From the NCBI RefSeq assembly GCF_003945595.2, contig NW_024104439.1, forward strand, positions 332,501 through 396,500: a DNA stretch of 64,000 nucleotides, read 5' to 3'. Position numbers and translations under genes: made by a program. This DNA comes from Pipra filicauda. Lineage: Eukaryota > Chordata > Aves > Passeriformes > Pipridae. The notes below the pieces were generated by a model. The model worked only from the letters and a program-made list of their open reading frames with translations. It did no database searches and was not told where the DNA came from. Every line of letters begins with the position of its first letter. The stretch's first letter is position 1. This document shows positions 52,501-64,000 of this stretch, piece by piece.

Positions 52501-54279
52501 CCCATGAAGATACATAACAAGATATATAATAATGAAAATCTTTAAATTATTTTCTGTTTGCAAGTGGCCATCTTTAAAAGATTCAAGCTTTTGTATTTTA
52601 TTCTGTAGTTAACACTAATATTCTACACATGCAAGTCACTAAACATAATTCCTGGGGTTTTAAATGCTATCTGTTGATAGCTCACACATGCAGCAGCATT
52701 ATCATATCTCAGATATATCCTATCCATTATTAAAAATATTGTAATCTTTTCCAAAACCAGTAAAACTTCAGCACCTCCACTGTAATTTTAACAAGGGGAG
52801 AGGAGACAGAGCAAGATGCATTAGTTCAGCAACTGCTTCCATGATACATCAACTCCAGATAACAGAGCTCAGAGGCAGCAGGATATCCAGCTCATTGTTT
52901 CAATGGGACTGGCCTCCTTCTGTTCAACACTGCAATTCACGCAAATACAACACTGCAGTGCACTGATGCAACGATGATTAACCCCGTGAACTGAAATTCA
53001 ATCAACCAGGGGCTACGTTGCTAAAGCTCAATGGTGGATCCCGCTGGCAATGAACCAGGATGGGGCAGGATGATGGAAGATGCAGTTGTCCATAGGAAGC
53101 CCACACAAAGGTGCTGGGTACATTTGTTACATTTTTTAATTATACATTTGAAGATCCAAGTCCATAATCCCCTTGAGTGAGATTGCATCCGAACCAGCAA
53201 CCACCCGAAGAGTGAAACGAATGAGAAGAGCCACAAAACAGATAGTTACAGGTAGATTAAAAATCCTAAATATGCATCAAAAAAGACCAAACCCACACCA
53301 CCACCTTTCCATTCAAGAGACCCAAAAGAGCAAGCCTAGTTAGATGCTGGTAAGCTAAAAAGGTCTAGTTTTCTGTAACTAAATCTGCCCTAAGCCTACC
53401 AACATTTACAACCTGTTGCCATAGGAGGAGCAGGAAGCAAATAAACCTAGCAAGCACTAGGGACTGACTGCAGAATAGGAGCCTGGCAGCTCTGAGAAAT
53501 ACTACACAAATAGTATCTTCCACACAAGGCAGCCTCAGTACGCACCTGACTTGCTTGCTGTATGTTCAAAATGAGTAAGTGCTCAAGTGATGAAAAACTG
53601 GGTATTCGGAATCCAGTTTGGTTTGAGCAGCTTCTCAATAATTTCAAAATACATAAATTAAAAAAGCAGCATCAAAAAATCCTGCTGTTTTACAAGTCAC
53701 AGCCATTTGCAAACAGAAACAGACCTGTAAAAATTCCAGGGGAGATACCTTCCTTTGAACATCAGCAGGTCTGATTTTCAGCTGACTGCATAAATATTTA
53801 AAGCACATTTTCACTAAATAAACAAATATATATAACTTGATTTTAAATGATGCATTTACCCCAGTATTCATAGAGCATTTCTTGTGAGATTACTTTTCAG
53901 CATCACACAGAAAATTTTAAAACACAGTACGTCCAGCCCATAAACAGGCAGTTTTTGGCAAAGGTGAACTGATGAGTGCCGCCTACATGTCCCAACACCA
54001 AGGTACCAAGATACGACAGACCCCACATACACCCACTAGCAGCTGAGACCAAGCCTTTCCCTCATCCCCTTTCCAATTACTAAAACCGTGGAGACCTCTT
54101 CCTCTAACATGCTGCTTAGTCCTTGATCTGCAAACTGCAGAGTAGCGCGGGTACCGCAGCTCTGCCTCTGCTGGAATACCGGCCGATGTGGTAGTTTCTT
54201 CAGCTGCTCGCTCTGCATGTGTGTGCACAAGATACAACCCTACGTTTACCACCACATCTGCCCCTTTCCCCCAGCTCTC
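49552..54279 (-). other. PROM1: Presumed PROM1 5' intron between CpG island and first coding exon
   Basis: AT-rich unique sequence with the overlapping inverted repeats at 51181-51221. No transposon or coding exon is recognised. It is intronic only if transcription starts in the CpG island. Confidence 0.6.
51181..51221. repeat. Two overlapping inverted repeats
   Basis: TATCATAAAAC (51181-51191) pairs with GTTTTATGATA (51196-51206). AAAACCTAAGTTTT (51187-51200) pairs with AAAACTTAGGTTTT (51208-51221). The two hairpins share sequence and are mutually exclusive. This is in the presumed 5' intron of PROM1. Confidence 0.88.
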
Positions 54280-55880
54280 GGATGAGGATCCCGGCTCACT
54301 GCAGAGCTCACCCTGACGAAAAAAACGCGCGGCCACCCGGGGCGTGCCAGCGCGATGTGCCCAGGTGCTCAGCGAGCAGCCACCGCCAGCACCGCCCCAG
54401 GGAGCTCCTGCGGGGCGGGCGGCAGCCGCCGCAGCGCTGCCGTACCGAGCGGGACCGGCGGCAGCGGACGGGCCCTGTCCCCGCTCACAGCCCCGCCGGG
54501 GGGTCGCCTCCTTGCCCCCCCTACCCCTGACGAGCACATTTCGAGGACAGCACCCTGTCCCCGTCCGCCTCCCTGGGACGGCTCAGGCCCCACCGCCCGC
54601 CCCCCGCCCCAGGCAGGTGCCCTCAGCGGCCGCCCTCGTTCTCCTCCTCGCCGCGGAGCGGCTCCCCCTCGCCCCAGAGATCTGTGGGGCTCTCCCCGCC
54701 CAGCTCCCGCCGCTACTCTCCGTTCAGCGCCCGGCAGCTCTGAGCAGCCCCCCGACCCCTCCGCAGCCGCCGCAGCCACACGCGGCCCCCCGAGGAGGGA
54801 CCGCGCTGCCCTCGCCGCGCCGCGCCCACCACCCCACTCCGCTGGCTCAGCGGGCGGGCCCGCCCCGGCTGCCCGCGGACCGGCCGCATCCCCCCGCCGT
54901 GCCGCAGCCCCCTCCCCGCGACCGAACCCGTCCCTCCCGCCATCCCGCTCCCCGGCCCCACTCAGCACCGACCTGCCCCCGCCTCACCGCGCGCTCTTGG
55001 GGCGCCTCCATCCTGCTGCTCCCCGGTCCCACAGGTCGCTCGCCCAGCCCCGGCTAAGCCCTCCGGGATCCCTACCGACCCCCTTCCCGACGGCAGCCCC
55101 ACTCCCTCCACAACCACCCCCTCCCCGTCACCTGGTTTCTCACGGCAGCTCCCCGCCCGCCGACCCTTTCCTCCCGCAGGGGAAGGGGCCGTGCTCTCAC
55201 GGCCAGGATCTTCTGCCGCCCGCAGCGGGAGAAGGCGGAGGAGCCTCACCGCCGCCTGCTGCCCGCCCCCCCGGCCTGGCGGAGCCGCCCCGGGACCCCT
55301 CTTCACGTCCCCCCCCCCCGCCCGCAGCACTCACCGGCCAAGCGGGCACAGCGATCCGGAGGCGGCGGGCACGGCCAGCACGGCACAGCCCGCCCCGCTC
55401 CGCCTCAGAGCGCCGCGCCAGCCGTGCTGCCGGTGCCGCCCGCGCATGGATTACGGAGGGCGGGCTCTGCTCCGGACCCGGGCTGCAGGACCACCCCGGC
55501 AGCCCGGGATGGAGGGGGGAGGAAGAGGAGGAGCGTGAGGGCTTTAACCACGGAGGGTCGGGGCGGGCGACTGGGCGCTGGGCAGGGGGAGAGGTTTCGT
55601 GGAGCGGCTCTTCCGAGGCGGCCGAGCGGGTCGGGCTGAACCTGCACCCGTGCGGGTGGGAGCGCGCAAGGCTTGGCGACCTGTTGCATCCGGGCCGGCT
55701 CCTGCCCTCTCCCCGACCGGGAAGGGGCTCCCTCCGCGACCCAGGGCCGGGCTCCGCCGAGGCACATCCCGCTTCGCCGTCCCAGGGGTGGCCGTGCCAC
55801 CTCCCCTCGGCGATTTCTTCTGGGGGTTGGTTCGAGGTCGAGCGGGTTTGCTTTTCCCGTCAAGATGACTTACTCCATTA
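54280..55880 (-). promoter_or_regulatory. PROM1: CpG island, likely PROM1 promoter / non-coding first exon
   Basis: About 1.6 kb of GC-rich, CpG-dense DNA, sharply different from the AT-rich flanks on both sides. It contains many GGGCGG/CCGCCC (Sp1-type) boxes and no evident TATA box. It lies 4.7-6.5 kb upstream of the PROM1 ATG on the same strand. Minus-strand donor-like sites that could end a non-coding first exon include GGCCG|GTGAGT (exon edge 55335) and GTCAGG|GTGAGC (exon edge 54312). Long open frames here on both strands reflect the lack of AT-rich stop codons, not proteins. Promoter assignment is inferred from position; divergent transcription toward the right is also possible. Confidence 0.75.
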
Positions 55881-58238
55881 GCTTTCGAAAAAACCATCTT
55901 GTTTTACCTTTCTCGAGGGGTGTCCTTATTGCCTGATGGGTTTAGCGTTTCCTTTAGGGCTGTTATCCATGTCCCTAAGTGTTTTTTTTTCCTGAAGACC
56001 AGTGATTTATTGGTAAAATGAGAAGTGTTTTTCCTACAGTAGCATACACTGTCAAAGCCTCCAGTGCTTTCCTCCTTCACCCTTTTGTCATTTTTATTTG
56101 CAGCTTTTGTATTTTAATACAGTTCCTCTCTTGCAATATTAAAATATAACAATGATTCTTGCCTCTCTTACTAGACCCTTCATTAATCAGCATGACAAAT
56201 GCTTTGCAGGGCAAAGCAAGAATTTTCACTGGACATCCAAGGTTGTGCTGGGTCCTTGGAAATCCGTAAAACACTGATGGAGAAGGCAGTTAGTCTCCCT
56301 TTTGGCAAGCAGAAAGAAATCTTTCTGGCAGCAGTCTGCACTGCTAACGCAAGTTTGGCATTAGCCAAGGGTTTCTCCAGAGGTGGCATTTAGTGTTGCT
56401 GAAGTCTACCTGTATTTCAGCTCAGGGCATTTGCCAGCAGTGTCCATCAAAGAACAAGTTGCCACATTGGCTGTGCCTAGAAAGAACAATTATTCTGACC
56501 ACAGTTAACCCTGGACTTGTTCAGCAGGAGGACGCATAAAGGTACAACCCAAAATGGAGTGGCACTGAGCTGCAAGACAGGCTCTTGTCCTAGTTCTTAT
56601 AGTTGTCATAATGTACTCTAAGCAATGCGTCAAAGAGAGACAGCACTGTAGTCTTGGGGAAAACACAGAAGACGTTGACAAAAGGAGAGATGTGTTAAAT
56701 TAACCAGGTAGTCCTCAAAAACAGAAGTACAGTTCCTGTCTTGAGCTTTGGATGAAACTTACTGTAAATACAAGAGAATGTTCCTTCCAAATAATGGGCT
56801 GTGAGTGCCCAACACTATTAATGAGACAATCTGGTGAAGTTGATTCCCTTGCTTCCATTCAGGGTTAAATCAAAAAGCCCAAATCTTACTGACCTCAGTG
56901 ACTTGTTTGACTGATTTTAAGCTGCAGGATGAAGGCATATGACTACAGTGATAAATAACTGCAAGGGTGAAATAGGCTGTAGGAGCTTAAGAGAATGTGG
57001 AAATGCAGAGGAGAACAACATGGAATGAAGTTACATAAAATCTTGACTTGCTGGAGCCAAAGACACTTAGATTTTCTTTGGGGTCACTAATTTATACAAG
57101 TTACAGGTTTTCTGCCATTTATGGTAGGCTACCACAGTACTTCTGGATGAGAAATGTCTGCAGTTTACATAAACAAGGACACGCAACTAGAGTTACAGGA
57201 AAAAGATATTAGCTTTCAGAGAAAAATAACCTAAATCAAGACCAACATTATTAATGAAGACATTTCTTCAGTAGACTAAGCCAACACTTATTTTCTAATT
57301 AGTATTATCCATGTATAACAGATTTCCTGTTTATTTTTAGGGATGATGCTGTCAATATAAGAAAGCTTTTCAGTCATATCTGAGTCTTTTTGTACGACTA
57401 GTATCTAGCCTGAAATAAGGAACTTGCCTAAGGTGTCTGGAAGTGACTGAGTTAAGATAATTTATATCATATAAGGTACTGAAAATATGTTCTCTTAGTA
57501 GCACCTAGTTAAAATGTCAGAGCTTGTCACTGTGAGATGCTAAATGGAAGCATGACCTCTTCAGCTGCTTCCCATTACATTGCTGGCAACCCCAAGTATA
57601 TGTCTGACCTGAAACCGCTCTGAGCAGCTGTTGACCTTTCCTTGATGTTTCTTCTCTGCTAACTGCATGTCAGGTAGAGACAGGCAGTGGGAAATACTGC
57701 ACCGGTTTGCAGCCCTTTCCTTTGCTCCTTGCCTCCCTGCCACCCAAATCACAGCTGTGCCCAGGCTTGCTTAGCTGCACACTCCTGTGGGCACAGTGAA
57801 GGATGTGCTGGTATGTGGTTTGCCTACACGTGTAACACAGTCATGTTAGAGAAGCAAAATATATAAAAACAGCATGGAGTCTTAGCAAGATCAGAGAGCA
57901 TCAAGAAAACTTGTCCTCCAGGCACTGCACCATCTTCTATTTGTGGTCCTTTGTGCTTTATTAGAGTGATTAGGCTAAAATTAATCAGAATGCCTTCCAG
58001 ATCTGCTCTTTGGGGGCCAAAACTTTTAAATGTCGTCTGCACTCGGGGCTGTGGTCAGGTTCCCAAGGCAGCTGAACCCCTAATTGCTCACATAAATGGG
58101 GAAGTGGTCTTTCGAACCACAGTGCCTGCCGTAGGTGATAAAGCCTCTGAAAACCTGCTGTATAAGCATTCAAAACAGGAACAGCTGGATGAAAAAACCT
58201 GGCCCATACTCTATGGTGAGCATTTGAAAATCTGGCTA

Positions 58239-58292
58239 TGTATCAATCTCTGTTATCTCAGACAAAAATCCTCAGATAACAGAAAGATACAT
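58239..58292. repeat. Imperfect inverted repeat, about 54 bp
   Basis: TCTGTTATCT (58249-58258) pairs with AGATAACAGA downstream, and the pairing extends outward through GTATC/GATAC with two or three mismatches. It lies in intergenic sequence right of the CpG island. Confidence 0.75.
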
Positions 58293-61027
58293 GAGATTTA
58301 GAGCTTAACTATAATGGTTGTATCATGTAATTGATTTTTAAGTAGAGCTTGTGATTAAAGGTCTATTAGATAAACAGCTTTTTTCATTAGCTGAGAGCCA
58401 AGCTAGGCATAGTATTCCCTGGAGAGTTTTAAAATCATAACTCCAAACTTTCCACCTCCCAAAAATAAAAGGGTCAAGGTAGAAAACCTCTTGTATTATG
58501 TTTAGTCTTCCTCTGACTGTTTTCTGAGCGTGTGTTTAGGGAGAGAAGGGTGCATGGAAGTGAGGGAGGGGAGCAGTTGCCTTCCCTGCACCGGGGTTAT
58601 GGAGAAAAGTGATTTACACCCTTTGCCAAGAACATGTCAAGGAGTGAATTCTTCCAATACCCCAAAATCAAACTAGTCTACCAATCCCTGTCAGCTTTAC
58701 CCTTCAGCCCAATGCCTGCCCACTTGGCTCATCTTTCTGTGGATTATAACCTCTGAGTCCTTCCTTGCCCTCTTCCACCATGCACTCTGACTAGCTCTGC
58801 CCTTCTTCCTGCTGCTCAACATCACCCTTCCCTTTGGTTCTGGCTTAGCCCTTTGGATTTTGCCAGCCCTCCCAATTAGCTAATGCTGCCCAGCAGCACC
58901 CACCACCTACCCACATACCCCATGCCTTCCTTCTGCTCAGCTCCCCATCAGCACTGTTTCTCCCCTCTCCAACATCCACAGATGCAGCCCTCTTCATCCT
59001 TAATTCTCCTGTGGGATGCAAGGCTTAAGGGATTACAGGCTGTATGAGTTCACAACCCGAACTCCAAGCTGTGAACTCTTCCAGGCTGGAGCCAGGCTAG
59101 CCCAGGCTCTGCAGGCTTTGGGAGAGGAGGGAACTGAGGTTTTAGCAAGCAGGAGGAACATGTTGCTGTATTAGACAGAAAACACGTAAAATTTGAAAGA
59201 GATAGAAGGGTCCATAAAAATGGTGAGAAACAGCACAATTGCTGTGTGCTATACTCTGACATATATTTGCCTAATTTGCTTACTCCCGAGGGAAAATAAA
59301 AAAAGGAAATGGACAACCTTACTCACATTAATTTTCAAGCTTAGAAAACAACACAACCTTTCATTGTAGCCCTCTGATTCATGCCAATTTAGCATATAAT
59401 TTCAATGAGGATTGCCTTCATTTGAATGGAAGATTTATCCTGCTGTATATCCCTTTAGAATGCCTTCAGAGAGTTGATATTTTGTCAGCTACACATCTTG
59501 CCATTACGCTCTGCTGTGCCCCTTTCTTATGACTGTGATAGGTCTGCATGACAACTTGTCAAGGAACTTAAAAATTATATTCATTGCTTTTCATTTGAGG
59601 AAACAAACCACTAGTAGTTGCTATAACAGGTTTCACAGTTAAACAGAGATACAAACTGACAGGGATTGCATGATGCATGTACTTGGAGCTTGTATCTTCT
59701 TTTATGAGCTCCCCCCTATCTGTTTTTCCATCATTTCTGTTTTTTTTCTGCTTGCAAGCTTTGATGCTTGACATCCTGATAAATTACCATCTCAGGAATG
59801 CTTGAAACTAAAATGGGAAAGGTACGCGTCTTTTTGACACTGGAACAAAAGAAGCATGACTTGGTTCTAATGCTGTGTGATAACAGATTGGGGAGCAATG
59901 GCCAACCACCCCCCCCCGATTTTGGTTCCAGCTCTAGCAACTTACACTTCTCTGGTGACAAAAAGGTCAGCATCTCCCAGGTTCATTCTGTGGGAACTGT
60001 ATGTAATGAGTCATCTGATAGAGGATGTGGCCATATCAGCAAGGGCATTTCAGTTTGTTAGAAAGCAACTTATGGGTTTAAATAAATGCTTTCAAATGAA
60101 GTCCTGAAAACCTCTTGCACAAGTGTAATTTCACCTGATAGAAAAAAAGATTTTAAATAAGGATGCTTCTGTTTACCAAACTTGAACATGCAGTTTGGTA
60201 CCTTTCCCCTCAGAAAGGAGGGTACAGCCATGGGGCACATCTGTTCTCAACACTGGTAATTCCTTGCTTGTGACCAGTTAATCACTGACCACCAGTACAG
60301 CTGTTTCTTGTGGTACAGTGGTAACTTATTGGGGGCACATACAGGCTTCAGCCAGGCTGGGTCCCACAGGCACAGTGACAAAGTTGAGTCCTGACTAACG
60401 AAATCACTGTGCAGATGATGCAAGTGGGCAGCAGGTGTATGTGATACAGCACCGAGCATAACCTGTGGCCTCACCTCAGGCTACAGTCATGGACACCCAA
60501 AGATAGGACTTATGGGTTCTTTGTTCTCTCTTATGGCTTATTTTTTCCATTTGTTTTTGTTTTAATGAATGCATTTATACATTTCTTCTGAAAGCTAGGA
60601 TCTGAGATGGACTGCTTGGACAGAGGCAAGAGAGGCTGTAATATATGGTTTACACGAACTATGCATCCAGTGCATGTAAGTTAGAACAGAACACTACAGA
60701 AATAATCAGCCAAACCAAGTACACACATGAAAGCTAGCACAGAAGCAAAGTGAATTATCTTGATAGTCATTTGTCAGAAAAAAAAAAAAGATATTTTCCT
60801 CTCTGTTTCATCCCTGTGATAAGCAGAAGTCCCCTCAGCACAGGGTGACTATCCCATGCTTCCCACAAAATGTAATCCTACCTCAGGAGCTTAGCTGCTG
60901 CAGTGACCTTCTTTTGTCTGCTTGTTCATAGTAAAATCTGTCTGACGTGAGTAAAGAAGATTGGAAGAAGGTTATTTTTAGTATCAGTATAAAATAATCT
61001 GTAGCACAACAAAATGCAAGAAAGAAA

Positions 61028-61069
61028 GGTGGTGTCATTCTCCCTGTTTCCAAGGAGAATGACACCACC
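61028..61069. repeat. Perfect inverted repeat, 16-bp arms
   Basis: GGTGGTGTCATTCTCC (61028-61043), a 10-nt spacer, and GGAGAATGACACCACC (61054-61069), with no mismatch and mixed base composition. I cannot tie it to a transposon, terminator or known RNA. Confidence 0.92.
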
Positions 61070-64000
61070 ACCTACAACATCTTGTAGGAAGCACATAAAC
61101 AACACACGTTGCAGGATTAACCTGACAGGGCCCCTCCGCTCTAGTTTCTATTATTAACTTTACACCTAGTGCAAGTCTCCTCAAATGAACTATATGAGGT
61201 ATAATGATTTATCTTACACAGACTATACCTCAGCTGAAAATTTATTAGCAGAATAGTAAGGGCCTGGGTTTTATAAGGTGATGAACTTTTCCCTCCCTCT
61301 CCTCATGTTCAATTGCATGCTTAAAAAAAATACCATTTCTATCCTTCCCCACCCCAAGCTCCCCCTTTCAGCTGAATGGTTGGGATAGCAGCCTGCTATC
61401 CACAAGCTGTTATCACACAAACCAGAAGTGCAACTTCTCCCCTTTGCCACCTCAGAGCTTCAGCTCCCTCCTTGGTCTTCTCAAGTTTGGTACAAAAATG
61501 TTCATTATGACTGACCAAAAGACTGCAACACCAACAAGAACACACTCCAAGCAAAATGACAGTTTCTTTTCTGTAATATAGTGGGGTTTTTTTTTCAAGG
61601 AAAATGTTTTCAGAATTTTATGGAGGATATTGGCTTTTCCTTTCCCTAATGTTCTTATTAATTTATAATTTCCAGTGTTTAACCTGCCTGCTAATAAGCT
61701 ATAAGAGTGAAGTATTTGCACTGTTGAACCATACAAGATATAAAAAAGAGAAGCTGACCTTTAACTCTGCTTCTTTGTCTTTTTGCCTGGGTTGGTTTTC
61801 ATATTATAAGTATTTCATGGAAACATTAAGCCTTTGAGAACAGAGAACATTTATAGCACTAGAGAACACCTGAGATTTGTTGCTTTACAGTCTGTGGCCT
61901 TAAAATCTAGCCTGAGTTAAGAGGTAGCACATATCTATATTTGTGCAGGCAGCAGAGCAAGAATCAGCCTCGTGCTCCAAGATCCGCAGTGTGCTTCTTG
62001 GTTCTGCCCTGCTTCAGGCTACAGCTTCCCTCCCTCTCTGCTTGAGTTCACAGTTGAGCTGATGAGTACAGCAGGGGTGCATCCATGTTGTCATGCTGGT
62101 TTGCTCTTTGCTCAAGTTTCCAGTCTCTGTCTGCATAAATATTAGTTCACATGTAATCTTCAGACTGGCACAGGTCAAGGAATAGTGAAGTCTGGGTGCA
62201 AGTCATTCACCTGAGAGTGTCCCACAGTCTGCAACCTTTGACCTGGGAATGGAGGCCCACATAGGCACAGAAAACAGACACATTGCACACATAATCTGAG
62301 CAAAACAAAGACTAACTTTCATCCTCAAATTTACTCAAACCTGCTTTCACTCAAACCTGTTTGCAGTAAGTCCTGAAATCTTTGGTCTATACCGCATCCA
62401 GTGAAAAAATGAATGATCAAGTGTTGTTTCAAAAGCTTCTTGATTCATAGGTTTTTTATTTCTAAGCCAGAGACGACTATTCTGATTACTTTACATATGA
62501 TTCATGTGCACTACACACATGAAGCCATGAAGACTCACATACTAGTTTCAATATTAAGCTCATCAGGTATGGCAGACTCCTGGAAAGAGGCACCAAGGTT
62601 TCAGGTGACAGTAGAACTTGGTTGTACTGTGAACAGTCTGAAAGGCCATCTTCTCTCATTATTTAAGACTAAAATTTTAGCCTTCACCTGAGTTGCCCAG
62701 TTTAATTTCCCAATTTATTTTCCACTCTTTTGAACAACCTCATAATAGTGATGACCAGTGCAGTGGCTCCACAGTACCAAGCAATACCAAAGAATTAGTT
62801 GTGGTACCACTCAGTGATGATACTAGTCTTCAAGTCTAACCTCTGCATCTTGGCCCAACACTGTTTGGTGCCATTTCACCTTTGTGAGATTATTTTAGTG
62901 TTTTCCTTTGACAAACTGAAGGTGTTATGGTAGTGTAGCACTGCTCTTGAAGAGAATCTTGCTAGGTAGGACTTCAATGCTTTTTTTCTTTTCTTTTTTT
63001 TTTTTTTTCCTGAACTAAGTATTAGAAAGAAACATGTTAAATAATAAGACAAGTTTTAACACCTACCAGCACTGATATTGCCTGGACACTTGCTTGAAAT
63101 AGTGCCTGTGATTGTGTATTGCTGGTTTTTCCTGACATCAAGTCTGGTACAAGCTACACAGTGTAGAAAAAGAGGGTCAGCGCTTGGAAGAGGCAGTGAT
63201 CCAAAGTGGACATGACAGATAGCAGACTGGAATTTTGGTGCCGATTCCAACTAGAAAGCAGCAGTATTCTCTTCAGCATATAAAGCCTGCAAATCGTACG
63301 TAGCTGCTAAGGTAGAAAAGGCCTTTTGACAAATCTGGAAGCCATTGTTTATTATTCTAATGCTTTATCTATAAATCTGAGCCTTACTCATATTGTGGCA
63401 GCCTTTCTGCTCTTTAATTCCCTGAACATTGAATTACAGACATTTGAAGAGCTGAGGTCTAATAGCTTAGAGCTTAGATTGCAAACTCCTATTCCCACTC
63501 CTCTCACTAAATGGACACTTCATTAGACTCCTCTGCATTTCATCCTTCCCATTTGATGAGGTGCTCACAGAAAGGCCTTACAAAACATCCAGGAGCAGCT
63601 ACCTGCCTGCCAGACAGACTGTTCCCAGGAACTGAAGGACTCTATGTTGTTTTGTTGTGTTTAACTTTATAAGTCCAAATGACAGTAACTTTTAGCATAT
63701 TTTGGTAAAGCTTTCTCCAGGTTACCGTTCTCTGTTTCTGCTGTACTTTACTCATCCTAGCATTCGCCTCTGTACAGGCTTGAATATTTGCTTTCACAGA
63801 TTTCCTATTGTTACCCTCTGCTACTTGCAGTAAGGAAAATAAATAAATTCCCAGTTTATGCTGTAGTTGTAGAAGCAATCATCCTATAAAAAGTAATCCA
63901 CAACTCACTGCAGTAAAATGTATTAGTTTATGTATTCTGTATGAGCTGAGAGTTGGTACAGTGAAGACATGTAATTAAAAAGTGCACTTTGGATGTATTT

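Larger units (their letters stand above)
55881..64000. other. Intergenic region right of the CpG island, no gene recognised
   Basis: About 8.1 kb of AT-rich DNA. It has the inverted repeats at 58239-58292 and 61028-61069, a C/T-rich stretch around 58680-58990, a T-rich run at about 62983-63008 and otherwise unique sequence. In human the next gene upstream of PROM1 is TAPT1, on the same strand; none of its conserved membrane-protein sequence is visible here, so it would lie past 64000. Confidence 0.7.

Noticed and set aside
54355..55881. Open frame of 508 codons on the plus strand, and others of 100-240 codons on both strands, in the CpG island
   Set aside because: Their composition is dominated by Pro, Ala, Arg and Gly, with several overlapping frames open at once, as expected from GC-rich DNA lacking stop codons. 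No domain or splice context is visible.
57951..58301. Possible TAPT1 exon
   Set aside because: It is on the plus strand, whereas TAPT1 should be on the same strand as PROM1, and no conserved TAPT1 motif is visible.
1..64000. CRISPR arrays, operons, phage or plasmid systems
   Set aside because: Intron-exon structure, CR1 elements and the CpG island identify vertebrate nuclear DNA; no regularly spaced direct repeats with unique spacers exist.

Overview
This window is vertebrate nuclear DNA, almost certainly from a bird and probably a passerine. It holds intron-rich single-gene sequence and fragments of CR1 LINEs, the typical avian retrotransposon. It also holds a tRNA-Ile-headed SINE with a CR1-type tail, which resembles the TguSINE1 family known from zebra finch and other songbirds, and a solo retroviral LTR with a perfect 5-bp target-site duplication. 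No bacterial-style gene organisation, CRISPR array or operon is present.

The one gene I can support is PROM1 (prominin-1, CD133), on the minus strand. I assembled 21 coding exons from the initiator ATG at 49357 down to an exon ending at 62. They sum to 2286 nt, or 762 codons, with every junction in phase and no stop. They cover the signal peptide, TM1, the small cysteine-rich loop, TM2, the first large extracellular loop, TM3, TM4 and most of the second large loop. The last roughly 100 residues (TM5 and the cytosolic tail) lie beyond position 1. All introns are GT-AG except the one after the TM1/TM2 exon, which uses a GC donor; a nearby GT would give an early stop. A 27-nt microexon (29571-29597) matches the cassette exon that separates the human AC133-1 and AC133-2 isoforms.

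Layout: 1-33 kb is PROM1 exons 2-21 with their introns. 33-49 kb is a 16.5-kb intron with most of the recognisable mobile elements: CR1 fragments at 35.3, 36.2 and 45.2 kb, the solo LTR at 43.3-44.0 kb and the SINE at 46.3 kb. The first coding exon is at 49.1-49.55 kb, with a strong predicted acceptor 194 nt upstream of the ATG. A CpG island at about 54.3-55.9 kb is the likely promoter and non-coding first-exon region. From 55.9 to 64 kb I recognise no gene; in human the next gene on this side is TAPT1, which is not visible here.

The window looks like an ordinary vertebrate gene locus. I see no novel multi-gene system. The points most worth a second look are the GC-AG intron, the microexon flanked by long simple repeats, the intact LTR and SINE insertions useful as phylogenetic markers, and a few perfect inverted repeats in non-coding DNA.
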